Assembly: GCA_014904985.1 (NCBI GenBank)
Contig: MU128946.1
Coordinates: forward strand, 284,475-295,236
Length of the DNA: 10,762 nt
Direction: 5' to 3'
Source of the DNA: Hydnum rufescens UP504
Lineage: Eukaryota; Basidiomycota; Agaricomycetes; Cantharellales; Hydnaceae
A model generated the notes under the pieces. That model was given only the letters and a program-made list of their open reading frames with translations, was not told the DNA's origin and ran no database searches. Shown piece after piece: positions 1 to 6,690 of this stretch. The number at the start of each line of letters is the position of its first letter. The first letter of the stretch is position 1. The position numbers and the translations under genes are program-made.

Positions 1-44
1 GTGGTTCCTGGGCCCATCATGGGCGCCTGTCGTTGGTTTTGATT

Positions 45-149
45 CTGGGAGTAATAAAGCTAAGTTAGTATAAAGATTCACAGCTAGGGCAAAAAAGAGT
101 AGCTTGGGCTACTCTTTTGCGGCTATTGTATTTACTGAGACAAAATTAC
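45..149 (-). other. Candidate spliceosomal intron, minus-strand copy of the array intron
   Basis: Read on the minus strand, this segment begins with GTAATT, contains a hairpin (plus-strand positions 89-120: GCAAAAAAGAGTAGC, loop TTGG, GCTACTCTTTTGC), then ACTAAC (complement of 64-69), and ends in CCCAG at 45. Its length of 105 nt equals that of the plus-strand intron at 1161-1265. In the stem, the usual GAGCAGC/GCTGCTC pair has become GAGTAGC/GCTACTC, a compensated base-pair change. The A run (6) and T run (4) no longer match fully. The 5' splice site is weaker than in the plus-strand copies, so it may be decayed. Confidence 0.6.
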
Positions 150-227
150 TTATGACACACCCGCATCAGCGCGTGGTGTGGTCCTGTGGCGTGGTCGTGC
201 GGTCATGTCATGCAGTCATGGTCATGC

Positions 228-366
228 GCTGTTGCTGCTGCTGCTGCTGCTGTGGGCTGCTGTTGCTGTTTGGCTGCTGCTTGCTGCTGCTGTTGCTGGC
301 GCTGCTGCTGCTGCTGTTGCTGGCTGCTGCTGCTGCTGTTGCTGTTTGTTGCTGTTGCTGTTGTTT
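228..366. repeat. Imperfect CTG/TTG (CAG/CAA) trinucleotide tract
   Basis: About 139 nt consist almost entirely of GCTGCTG and GTTGCTG units; the other strand reads CAGCAGCAA. It lies in the left arm of the foldback, on the minus-strand stretch between the palindrome core and the minus-strand intron. The equivalent right-arm position (about 1075-1110) has only a short CAACCACAACAAGCAACC-like seed, so the tract is an arm-specific expansion. All six frames give homopolymer-like Leu, Cys, Ala, Gln or Ser runs, and I do not treat any as a gene. On the minus strand it would encode Gln-rich peptide if translated. Confidence 0.9.
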
Positions 367-1130
367 GTGGTCGTCGGCACATTTTGTTGCTGGTGTGTTG
401 GCGTAGTTGCGAATTCACATGCCGGCAATTGCCGATACTCAAGAAGCGCCCAAGCGCTGGTGCTGCAAGCACAGCCACACAATAGTACCAAGCATGTAAT
501 TTAATAAATACTATATAATAAATATTTGTACAGGAAAACCGAAAGAAGGCAATGATAATGAGCCAGCAGCCCAATAAGGCATGAGACAGCGAATTGCAGA
601 GTGGATTGGGCCACTTCTACGCATCAGAATTGGCCCAAATTTAAATATAGTAGTGTTATATAACACTCTATATGGGTGATTGATTATTTCAGACAATCCT
701 CGCATTTTTCAATTTTTACAGCCTTCATTCCCTAAAATAGGGAATTGAAGGCGTGAAAAATTGAAAAATGCGAGGATCGTCTGAGATAATCACTTCGCCC
801 ATATAGAGTGTATATATAACACTACTATATTTAAATTTGGGCCAATTCTGATGCATAGAAGTGGCCCAATCCACTCTGTAATTAGCTATCTCATGCCTTA
901 TTGAGCTCTGACTCATTACCATCATCTTCTTCAGGTTTTCCTGGACAAATTTTTATTATATAGTATTTATTTTAAATATACATGCTTGGTGCTATTGTGT
1001 ACTGTGCTCCCAGGGCCAGCGCTTGGGCGCTTCTTGAGTATCGGCAATTGCCGGTTTGAATCTGCATCTTGCTTCCTATCTCCGCAACCACAACAAGCAA
1101 CCGCCCGAAAAGGCAACCGCACGACCATCG

Positions 1131-1148
1131 CACCCGCCGCTGCGGGTG
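1131..1148 (+). other. Exon-terminal hairpin upstream of intron 1
   Basis: CACCCGC (1131-1137) pairs with GCGGGTG (1142-1148) around the loop CGCT, giving seven base pairs that end 12 nt before the 5' splice site at 1161. Its equivalents precede every other intron of the array: 1514-1538, 1768-1803, 2034-2059 and 2314-2341. A further copy at 2596-2613 has no intron after it. Confidence 0.7.
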
Positions 1149-1160
1149 TGTGGTCACAAG

Positions 1161-1265
1161 GTGAGTGTTTGTTCTAGTAGATACACTGGCGCAAAAAGAG
1201 CAGCGAAAGCTGCTCTTTTTGCATTGCTTTGGAACATTTTACTAATGTCTCTTTATTTATTTTAG
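1161..1265 (+). other. Intron 1 of the array (spliceosomal, hairpin-bearing)
   Basis: The intron is 105 nt: CAAG|GTGAGT at the 5' end, ACTAAT branch-site candidate at 1241-1246, pyrimidine-rich TTATTTATTTTAG at the 3' end. The hairpin at 1191-1222 has a 14-bp stem (GCAAAAAGAGCAGC with GCTGCTCTTTTTGC) closed by GAAA, a GNRA-type tetraloop. Flanking bases outside the core stem do not pair well in this copy. The preceding sequence is the right arm of the foldback. Confidence 0.8.
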
Positions 1266-1549
1266 ATTGAGGCCTCGTCCAACACACGACGAAGAGCCCA
1301 AACAGCCATGCGACGTACGGAAACACGACGCAGCAATGCGACATCCGGCAACGCGATACAGAAACGTGACACACGACAGCGCGACATGGCAACACGCCAA
1401 ACGGCAACGCACCAAATGAAGACGTGATATACGGTAATGCGACACATGGCAATGCGACCTACGGCAACGCGCCAAACAAGGATGCGACCGTGCCAAATGA
1501 GGCCCCCAGGAACCACACACCCCCACGGCGGGTGTGTGTACTATATAAT
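1266..1549 (+). other. A-type exon-like block 1, expanded
   Basis: At 284 nt this is the longest exon-like block, against 148 nt for its A-type relative at 1924-2071. The extra length is a degenerate minisatellite of about 12 nt (see 1306-1495). It ends with a 9-bp hairpin (1514-1522 with 1530-1538) 11 nt before the GTGAGT at 1550. Two overlapping frames are open over different halves: one from the splice junction to a TGA near 1427, another from 1370 to the end. Relative to the later A block, small indels around 1523-1545 shift the frame. I therefore do not call it coding. Confidence 0.6.
1306..1495 (+). repeat. Degenerate ~12-nt minisatellite
   Basis: Variants of ATGCGAC-TACGGCAAC recur (AATGCGACATCCGGCAAC, AATGCGACACATGGC, AATGCGACCTACGGC). 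The last few units (1430-1475) are in phase and would read as alternating Y/H-G-N-A-T/P peptides in one frame. Earlier units are out of phase with them. Shorter traces occur in the next A block (about 1978-2020). Confidence 0.7.
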
Positions 1550-1652
1550 GTGAGTCCCCCCCCAGTAACTACAGGCATGCAAAAAGAGCAGCGAAAGCTG
1601 CTCTTTTTGCATGGTCTTTAACTCTTAACTAACATACAATCTTATATTCTAG
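1550..1652 (+). other. Intron 2 of the array
   Basis: The intron is 103 nt: AAT|GTGAGT, branch-site candidate ACTAAC at 1628-1633, and TATTCTAG at the 3' end. The core hairpin is at 1579-1610 with loop GAAA. Here the stem extends to 17 bp because CATGC (1576-1580) pairs with GCATG (1609-1613). It is followed by a B-type block. Confidence 0.82.
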
Positions 1653-1808
1653 GTCATTGCTTCCTGCACGAACAAATACCCACGCGAGAACCCTGTAACC
1701 CCACCCATCGACACCCGAATGACGGGCCCTGTATGAACTGCTGCACCCATGAGCCGGAGTACGGCCCAGTACCCCACACCCACAGCAGCGGGTGTGGGGT
1801 ACTACAAG
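1653..1808 (+). other. B-type exon-like block 1
   Basis: This 156-nt block is homologous to 2177-2344: both share the ATACC...GAACCC...GTAACCCC core, a GAATGACGGG stretch and the same type of 3' hairpin. The terminal hairpin is long: 14 bp (1768-1781 with 1790-1803), loop ACAGCAGC, ending 5 nt before the 5' splice site. The frame starting at 1655 is open to the splice site, and joining 1808 to 1924 keeps it open to 2071. It does not stay open into the blocks on either side (a TAA upstream, a TAA near 2220), so a protein is doubtful. Confidence 0.6.
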
Positions 1809-1923
1809 GTAAGGTTAATGTTTTTATTTTTTATTCTTTATGCTTGTGGCGCAAAAAGAGCAGTGTAAGCTGCTCTTTTTGCGCTGCTTTAGAATTTTTT
1901 TTTACTGACACACTTTATTCTAG
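1809..1923 (+). other. Intron 3 of the array
   Basis: The intron is 115 nt: CAAG|GTAAGG, a T-rich stretch, hairpin 1851-1882, branch-site candidate ACTGAC at 1904-1909, and ATTCTAG at the 3' end. The loop region differs from the other copies (GCAG, TGTAAG, CTGC), so the tetraloop sequence is not conserved here while the stem is. The stem extends outward by GC/GC (1849-1850 with 1883-1884). Confidence 0.82.
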
Positions 1924-2071
1924 ATTGGGCCCGCCCAACGCATGACAATAACCCACGAAACGATGAACAACACGGTACATGGCAACACGCCAACAATGCG
2001 ACATACGGCGCTGCACCAAATAAGGGCCCAGATCACACACCCGCCACGGCGGGTGTGTGGTTCTATATAAG
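1924..2071 (+). other. A-type exon-like block 2
   Basis: This 148-nt block begins ATTGGGCCCGCCCAACGC, similar to the start of the block at 1266, and ends in an 11-bp hairpin (2034-2044 with 2049-2059, loop CACG) 12 nt before the splice site. The hairpin is followed by TTCTATATAAG; the earlier A block has TACTATATAAT at this position. One frame is open across the whole block and joins in phase to the preceding B block. Confidence 0.6.
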
Positions 2072-2176
2072 GTAAGTCCCTGCCCTCACTAGCTACAGCC
2101 ACGCAAAAAGAGCAGCGAAAGCTGCTCTTTTTGCGTGGCCCTTATTTCCTAACTAATTTAAAATAATATTTTGTAG
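2072..2176 (+). other. Intron 4 of the array, with a perfect 19-bp hairpin
   Basis: The intron is 105 nt: AAG|GTAAGT, branch-site candidate CTAAC at 2149-2153 (or ACTAAT at 2152), and TTTTGTAG at the 3' end. The hairpin is the strongest of the set: GCCACGCAAAAAGAGCAGC (2098-2116), loop GAAA, then the exact complement (2121-2139). The outer GCCAC/GTGGC pairs differ from CAT/ATG in intron 2, but both pair, which is compensatory change. Confidence 0.85.
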
Positions 2177-2344
2177 GTTCAACTGCCCTTGGCGAACGAA
2201 TACCAATAAAGAACCCCCGTAACCCCGCCTATCGACCCCTGAATGACGGGGGACCCGTACGAACCGCCGTGCGTATGAGCCGGCGTATGGACGAGCCGGC
2301 GTGCACAGCCCCAGTACCCTACACCTGCGGGTGTGGGGTACAAG
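2177..2344 (+). other. B-type exon-like block 2
   Basis: This 168-nt block is homologous to 1653-1808. It has an extra repeat around ATGAGCCGGCGTATGG (about 2275-2300), where GAGCCGGCGT repeats imperfectly. Its terminal hairpin has 12 pairs including one T:G wobble (2314-2325 with 2330-2341), loop TGCG, ending only 3 nt before the GTATGT splice site. One frame is open through the block, but it does not connect in phase to its neighbours. Confidence 0.6.
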
Positions 2345-2460
2345 GTATGTGTTATGTTTTTTTTTTATTTCTTAGTCTTGTGGCGCAAAAAGAGCAGCAT
2401 AAGCTGCTCTTTTTGCGTTGCATTAATGTTGTACTAACATTGAATTCCTTATTTCTATAG
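2345..2460 (+). other. Intron 5 of the array
   Basis: The intron is 116 nt: CAAG|GTATGT, a long T run, hairpin 2385-2416 with loop ATAA, branch-site candidate TACTAAC at 2432-2438 (an exact match to the strongest fungal consensus), and TTTCTATAG at the 3' end. It is the last intron recognised in the array. Confidence 0.82.
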
Positions 2461-2616
2461 ATCCTTGACCAGAATCTGCACGAACCCCCTCTGAACCCGC
2501 CAAATGACACGCTGGGAACGAAAACCGCGAACGAAAACCCGCTCCCTCGAGGGAGCACCCAAATGGAACTGGCCCCAACTGGGGCAAATGAACCCCACCC
2601 GCTGCGGCGGGTGTGG
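2461..2616 (+). other. Terminal A-type block with three short palindromes and no following intron
   Basis: The block follows the 3' splice site at 2460 and ends in the array's usual hairpin (CACCCGC 2596-2602, loop TGCG, GCGGGTG 2607-2613). No GT(A/G)AGT follows, so the array stops here. Two further palindromes precede it: the 16-nt perfect GCTCCCTCGAGGGAGC at 2541-2556 and GCCCC-AACT-GGGGC at 2572-2585. A frame beginning at the splice junction stays open to a TGA near 2708. It is Pro/Asn-rich with no recognised domain. Confidence 0.5.
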
Positions 2617-4130
2617 TGGTCTTTGCACCATGGGCTTTCCACCTTGCCCTCACAAAAATCCCCATCGCTGTCTAGGTTGCTCTCTGTTCGTGATCGATAC
2701 GTTCCCTGAAGATGCAGTGTGGCGAACCCGGGATGACCAGTCTCAACGTTGCCGCCAACATTGTCACCGTATGGCCAGAAGACAACTCTGTCGTCGCGCC
2801 TACACTGCCAGACGCTGGCAGCAGCGCTTTGCCTGTGTACCCCCATTTCCCCTTCTTTACCGATCCGGAACCATTTTGATACCGCGCCATTCTCCAACGC
2901 TTGGCACAAGCTGGTCCGCCTGACACTGGACGTCAGAATCTGATCAATCGAATCCGAATAATAGACCAGATCTGAAGCTCCAAGAAACCAGTGTTGGAAC
3001 GAAACTGGACTAGTAGTGGAGGACGCGGCCTCTTCTCAGAGAATCTAATGCAATGCGCCAGCAAAATAGCGAAAGCACACAGCTTTCGCGGACTAAGGTC
3101 AGACGGTAACTGGAGAGGACTACATGATGAGACCATCTGTCATGTATCATTCAGGCGTTGACTGTGGTGTGCAAAACCGTCGCTCAAAGGAAGGGACCGA
3201 GACGCGGCAGGCGCTATCCAGGAACAGTGATCTAAATATACACGGAAAAGGACGAGGTCGAATGAGACAAACATGGGACCGTGGTGCATCAGTGAATGCG
3301 ATGGAAAATCGAGCATCCTAAGCGTGCATGCAAGTAAACGACAATATTGGCCAGACGAGGATGGGATGCTGGAACCACCCAGCAAGACAAGAGCCGGCAC
3401 ACAAAACAGGAGTATGACATGCCGCACTGGTGTCCGGGAGAAAAACGCAGGGGGATGCGCGCTCTGCAGACACTTCCAACGCCAGAGACGGAACGCGGAG
3501 CCGGTGCCTTGCGCGGCTAGGACAGAGATCCACGATGCCGACGCCCTACAGAAACAGGCCAGTCGGGAGGCTCTTTCCGAGTCTGGACAGCGAGGCAACC
3601 TCTGAGATATACCACGGCCATGAAGCTAGAGAAAGCACAGAGAGACACAACGTGGCGGTCTTGGAGGGGCGACAGGAAGCAGAAGCTGGAGGGTCATGGA
3701 CGAGGGGAGAAGGTGTGATGGGATGCAGGACGCCTACGGGCGAGGGAGGCATGATCAAAGGATTAAAGCAATATAAAAATGAAACCCGGTCGAGAACAGC
3801 CAAGAACCTGCCAGAGGAACCGTACAAAGTAGCTGGGGGCTCGTCGGATTGAGTGGGTGCCAGCTTTGCTACTTGGGCCGGTGTCATGGCGCCAGATTGG
3901 CGGTCGGCTAGAGCGGTCGAGATTCATGGAAGCAGTAACTCGACACAGAGATACAGAAGAAACACTAAACCGATATAAGGGGATAGGCACGCCGGAAATG
4001 GACAGGCCATAAAGACAGCGCGGGCGAGAGAGGAGGGAAGAGGAACACCAAAGACCATCGTGACAGACGAAACAGCACAATACACGACGACTGGAATCCC
4101 TGTGGGTCAGCGCGGAGGAGAAGCCACCAG
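2617..4130. other. No gene recognised; plus strand purine-rich from about 3140
   Basis: Open frames exist on both strands (the longest, 185 codons, on the minus strand at 2352-2909, runs across intron 5), but none shows a recognisable domain or a consistent start and splice context. One frame near 2715-2870 looks protein-like in composition before a stop at about 2879; I could not assign it. From about 3140 to 4130 the plus strand is unusually rich in A and G, so the minus strand is CT-rich, as in some fungal promoters or leaders. TTTTATATT on the minus strand lies near 3770. By position, the RT of the remnant at 4140-4950 should lie here, but I found no RT motif. Confidence 0.4.
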
Positions 4131-4139
4131 GGAATGGCG

Positions 4140-4950
4140 GTACGGTCTCTGCGCCCATCCTAGTCTTCCCTCCGGTCCGGACTTCAAGGTGTGAAGGGCT
4201 ATGCATCTGGAGATGCAACCGACAGTATGCTCGGAGCTTCAAGAGAGTGAAAAGTGCGCCCAGCTAGCGTCTTCTATTGAAAAGTCTGCAGAGCTGAGGG
4301 ATTATGAATCTATGACAAGGAGCTCATGGCTATCCCCGAGCTCTGGAGCATGGAGTCATCTGACATGTACTGCGCAGCTAAGGCTCCTCCACATCTGATT
4401 AGAGAATCCTTTGACAACGACCACCAGAAACCTCATAACTTCCGGCACTGCACAGAAGCTGAATCAAGCCAAGCCCCACTGGAATCTTTTCCTGTTCCCA
4501 TTCAACGCAGTCACACTTCACACTCCACCACCTGCTACCGGATCACAGCTTCGAAACTGGATGCTCCTTTTCTAGGTGCCCAGACCATTCGAGAACTGCA
4601 GCAGCCGAAACCTCATGATGTAATCTTACTCCGCGAAGCTGCTGGCTTTCCCAGTCTCGTGCCACCACTAGACACCACCCACAGAGGTTTGGCACATAGA
4701 CCAGACTAGCGCTCCCACCAACCGCAGCCTTGATGGCCGGATCAGCAAGGCCACAGACCGACGATGACAAGAGTACATACGCAGTCAGATCAATCAAGCG
4801 GTTACACATAACGAGGCCGATAGGCAAGCGGCAGGTCATCACCTGAAATCAAACTTGGGAACTCACCCCAAGCGGCATCCCTCCTGCTGCTTGCACCGCA
4901 TTCCGTCGATGTCGAGCTCCATGCACTACCTCTTACATCGCCGCACATGA
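4140..4950 (+). pseudogene. Chromovirus remnant 2: RNase H and start of integrase (decayed)
   Basis: Motifs typical of Ty3/Gypsy RNase H appear in order but in shifting frames: APIL-like (about 4155, before a FPSGPDF stretch), GYASGDAT near 4200, KVRPA followed by a CRAEG-like segment, YDKELMAI at 4311-4334, and AQKLNQA at 4450-4470 leading to a HWNLFLF-like stretch that is the family's RWALFL position. A weak VILLREA-like segment near 4622 is where the family has its post-RNase H linker. The IN zinc finger is not seen before the A-rich block at 4957. Upstream RT is missing. The AQKLN motif is shared with the downstream copy, so the two belong to related families. Stops and frame changes exclude a working protein. 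Confidence 0.7.
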
Positions 4951-4956
4951 ACAGCC

Positions 4957-5190
4957 GATAAAAATACAGAAAATACAACAATAAATAAACACTAAAAAAT
5001 AATCTGCAACTGTCGTGGAGTAAAATAAAAAAAAAAAAAATAGACGTTTGCTCAGACGCTCTCGTCGCAGCAGAATCCTGATAAACAGGATTTGTTCCAA
5101 ATAAGAATACAAAAATAAGCATTAAAATAAAATAAAAATCAAATAGAATAATCAGAAATTTAACAATAAAGTACAAAAAAAGATACGGCT
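4957..5190. repeat. A-rich low-complexity block
   Basis: Most of this stretch is AAAATAA-like, with a run of 14 A at 5027-5040 and a more mixed island in the middle (about 5041-5095: GACGTTTGCTCAGACGCTC and GAATCCTGATAAACAGGATT, the latter containing the inverted pair ATCCTG/CAGGAT). It separates the integrase remnant from the LTR-like region. Its complement resembles the T-rich block at 8294-8575 in composition and in having a mixed island. Confidence 0.7.
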
Positions 5191-5198
5191 TCTCAACA

Positions 5199-5655
5199 CC
5201 TTACGCCTGGCCCTGCCCTGTCCGTCACTTTCTGTCACATGCCACCTTCCTGCTTGTGCCCCCCTGTGAACCCCTCCTCATTAAGCGATCCCACCATAAG
5301 TATACTGGACACTTGGTATATAGCGGCCACTACGTATCCGCGGGCAAAATCCGACGACTTCAGCTTTTGGTCTCTCCGGATTTCCGCTTCCACGTCCGAT
5401 AAGTTACGCCTCACGTACCTACCGTTCCACATTAATGATTAGCAGATTCAGGATTCTGTGCTCACTCTGGCACTCACAGTCGAGTACTTTCAGTTCTCCC
5501 CCTCGCCTGGCTTACAGGCGCCTGTGCCGTCTTCCGCTGTCCTTCCAGGGCTAGCTGGTTTGCTCTCAATCATCATCTCATTATCTCTATATTGCCGGAT
5601 TCTCCCAGAGACTCCTACGGGACTTACGGCTAGTCGTAGTTATTGTGTTTAGTTC
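5199..5655 (+). repeat. Probable 5' LTR remnant of chromovirus copy 1
   Basis: The stretch lies directly upstream of the gag remnant and has LTR-like features: a CTTACGCCTGGCCCTGCCC start that could derive from a TGTCACGCC-type end, a TATA-like GTATATAG at 5316-5323, CT-rich downstream sequence, and a possible primer-binding site just after it. Neither TG nor CA terminus is intact. No second copy exists in the window, so the ends are approximate. Confidence 0.4.
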
Positions 5656-5660
5656 GTGTC

Positions 5661-5682
5661 TGGTGCTCTCATCCAGCGTGCC
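5661..5682 (+). other. Possible primer-binding site region
   Basis: TGGTGCTCTCATCCAGCG begins with the TGG expected of a PBS complementary to a tRNA 3' CCA end. It lies at the LTR/leader boundary. The match to a specific tRNA was not tested. Confidence 0.3.
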
Positions 5683-5767
5683 CTGACAGAAGAAAGCTCT
5701 TTCACAGAGCCCACATACCCAGATTGCTTAGCTCATCACCGATTTCCTCCTACCCCATCATTCCGAA

Positions 5768-6590
5768 ATGTCCGACGGTGCTCCATAGCCAGTTACAAGC
5801 GACCACTTCACACCTGTCCACTCACTCAACACAGACTCCGCTTCGAGAAGAAACTGGAAGACTGCAAACCAAGGGACCACGTCGCAGGCTTTGAGGCCTG
5901 CCACAGGGCAGTCGGTCAGCAGCCTCCGCAAAACCACGACTACAATCACGTCGTGAGGAGCCAGCCCGAACGTTCTCGGCGCCCGCGCGGAAGAGAAGGA
6001 AGGTGTCTGCGCTCATCTGCTGAATACTTGTCTCACCCAGTGATACCACCAGAAAGAAGCTGCTAAATCCTATCAAGCCTCTCCTGGATGAAGGAATGAA
6101 CCTCGCCGGAGCATGGGGGAAGTCTTTCCCTCTTTCCTGCACCCAAAGACTCATAACCATAATGAGAACTTTGGGGTTCTTGTTTGCTTCGAGCAGTGCT
6201 CGGGGAGCCGACGGGAGCTTCAGTGCCCGGTCCCAGATTCGGAACCTGACAAGCCGCGGAAAGTGTCTCACCGAGCGATTACACCGCGCACGCTTCGATG
6301 CTTGGCAGGTCGAACCGGGCTTTAGAGAGAAGCCTCTATCGATGCATACAATGGAGGAGTCACACTGCAACTGATTGTGGAAATGCACAACAGCGACTAA
6401 ACAGGACCTCGGAGGTGCGCAGACACGGCAGCTCGGCTGGCATCTTATACCGTCCGGTTCAGACAGGCCACGGCGAGCACGAACGCTATCGCACGAGACC
6501 ATCAACACCCACGGAGAAGCACAGAAACACCCTGGCCCCCAGGCCAACCAGTCCTCCTGTGGCACACATTCTCATCAACTCACTGTTGCC
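5768..6590 (+). pseudogene. gag: gag remnant (capsid region)
   Basis: A candidate start ATG at 5768 reads M-S-D-G-A-P and then a stop. The best Gag signal is near 6230-6330: a QIRNL, then RG, L-T-E, a Phe-rich F-D-A-W and GF-E-like segment. This resembles the conserved 'L..L.Q.G...EY...FR..A...GF.E.AL' core of chromovirus capsid proteins. Before it, an ARGADGSFSAR stretch fits the usual position of W..F...L...F. Frame changes are frequent. Alignment is by eye and the capsid assignment rests mainly on position and this core. Confidence 0.55.
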
Positions 6591-6600
6591 CCATGGACGT

Positions 6601-6690
6601 AGACTCACCATGGAGGAAGGGACGAGTTGCTACCACTGCCAGAGCTGGACAATCTCCTCGTGATCGCCCACACCCCGAAAGCCGCAGACA
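6601..6690 (+). pseudogene. gag zinc-knuckle remnant
   Basis: RLTMEEGTSCYHC (6600-6639) resembles the usual RLT.EER...LC..CG.PGH....C lead-in to a CCHC knuckle. The first two cysteines are seen at 6628 and 6637 with correct C-x2-C spacing. The His and third Cys are lost or displaced by a stop and frameshift after CQSW. In intact elements this knuckle binds nucleic acid during packaging. Confidence 0.55.

Larger units (their letters stand above)
1..1300. repeat. Large imperfect inverted repeat (foldback) with outward-facing intron units
   Basis: The two halves are mirror copies centred at about position 736, where CCCTA (730-734) pairs with TAGGG (738-742) around an AAA loop. The best-matched arms run from about 421 to 734 and 738 to 1054; for example CCGGCAATTGCCGATACTC at 422 is the reverse complement of the segment ending at 1053. 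By eye the arms match at most positions, with scattered substitutions and small indels. Beyond these arms the mirror similarity continues: the reverse complement of 45-149 resembles the intron at 1161-1265. The offset there is about 160 nt, explained by the triplet tract present only on the left. Both arms are AT-rich near the centre, including TATATATAAC at about 812. I see no terminal target-site duplication inside the window. The element class is unknown; a foldback transposon or a segmental inversion-duplication would both fit. Confidence 0.85.
1131..2616 (+). repeat. Tandem A/B exon-intron array with paired hairpins
   Basis: Five introns (1161-1265, 1550-1652, 1809-1923, 2072-2176, 2345-2460) separate exon-like blocks of two alternating types. 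A blocks (1266-1549, 1924-2071 and, without a following intron, 2461-2616) begin ATTG or ATCC and end in a CACACCCGCC-type hairpin. B blocks (1653-1808, 2177-2344) begin GTCA or GTTC, share an ACCCC(A/G)CC(C/T)ATCGAC core, and end in a GTACCCCACACC-type hairpin. Each unit therefore carries two stem-loops around every 5' splice site: one in the exon end and one in the intron. Copies differ by indels that break any shared reading frame. I infer a spliced structured RNA or a satellite of spliced units; no known family was recognised. Confidence 0.75.

Noticed and set aside
104..574. Open frames of Leu/Cys/Ala/Gln/Ser runs across the triplet tract
   Set aside because: Triplet repeats keep all frames open on both strands. 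Nothing distinguishes one frame as coding, and the right arm lacks the tract.
1191..2416. Hairpins followed by T5 look like bacterial Rho-independent terminators
   Set aside because: The stem plus T run matches the shape, in both directions. However, every plus-strand copy lies between a GT(A/G)(A/T)G-type donor and a CTRAY/AG acceptor, and the window contains eukaryotic retrotransposons. The T run is simply part of the stem.
1131..2616. CRISPR array
   Set aside because: Repeats are hairpins but spacing is not uniform, spacer-like parts are homologous to one another, and splice signals bracket each copy.
2352..2909. Longest single minus-strand open frame (185 codons)
   Set aside because: It runs antisense through intron 5 and the terminal A block, has no recognisable domain and is probably chance openness.
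4802..5176. Minus-strand hydrophobic frame that looks like a membrane protein
   Set aside because: The Phe/Leu/Ile-rich residues come from the A-rich block read in reverse (TTT, TTA, ATT codons), which is low-complexity DNA.
5822..6565. 247-codon minus-strand open frame
   Set aside because: It is antisense to the gag remnant on the plus strand, where Gag-like motifs occur. Its composition shows no domain and it reads like a shadow frame.
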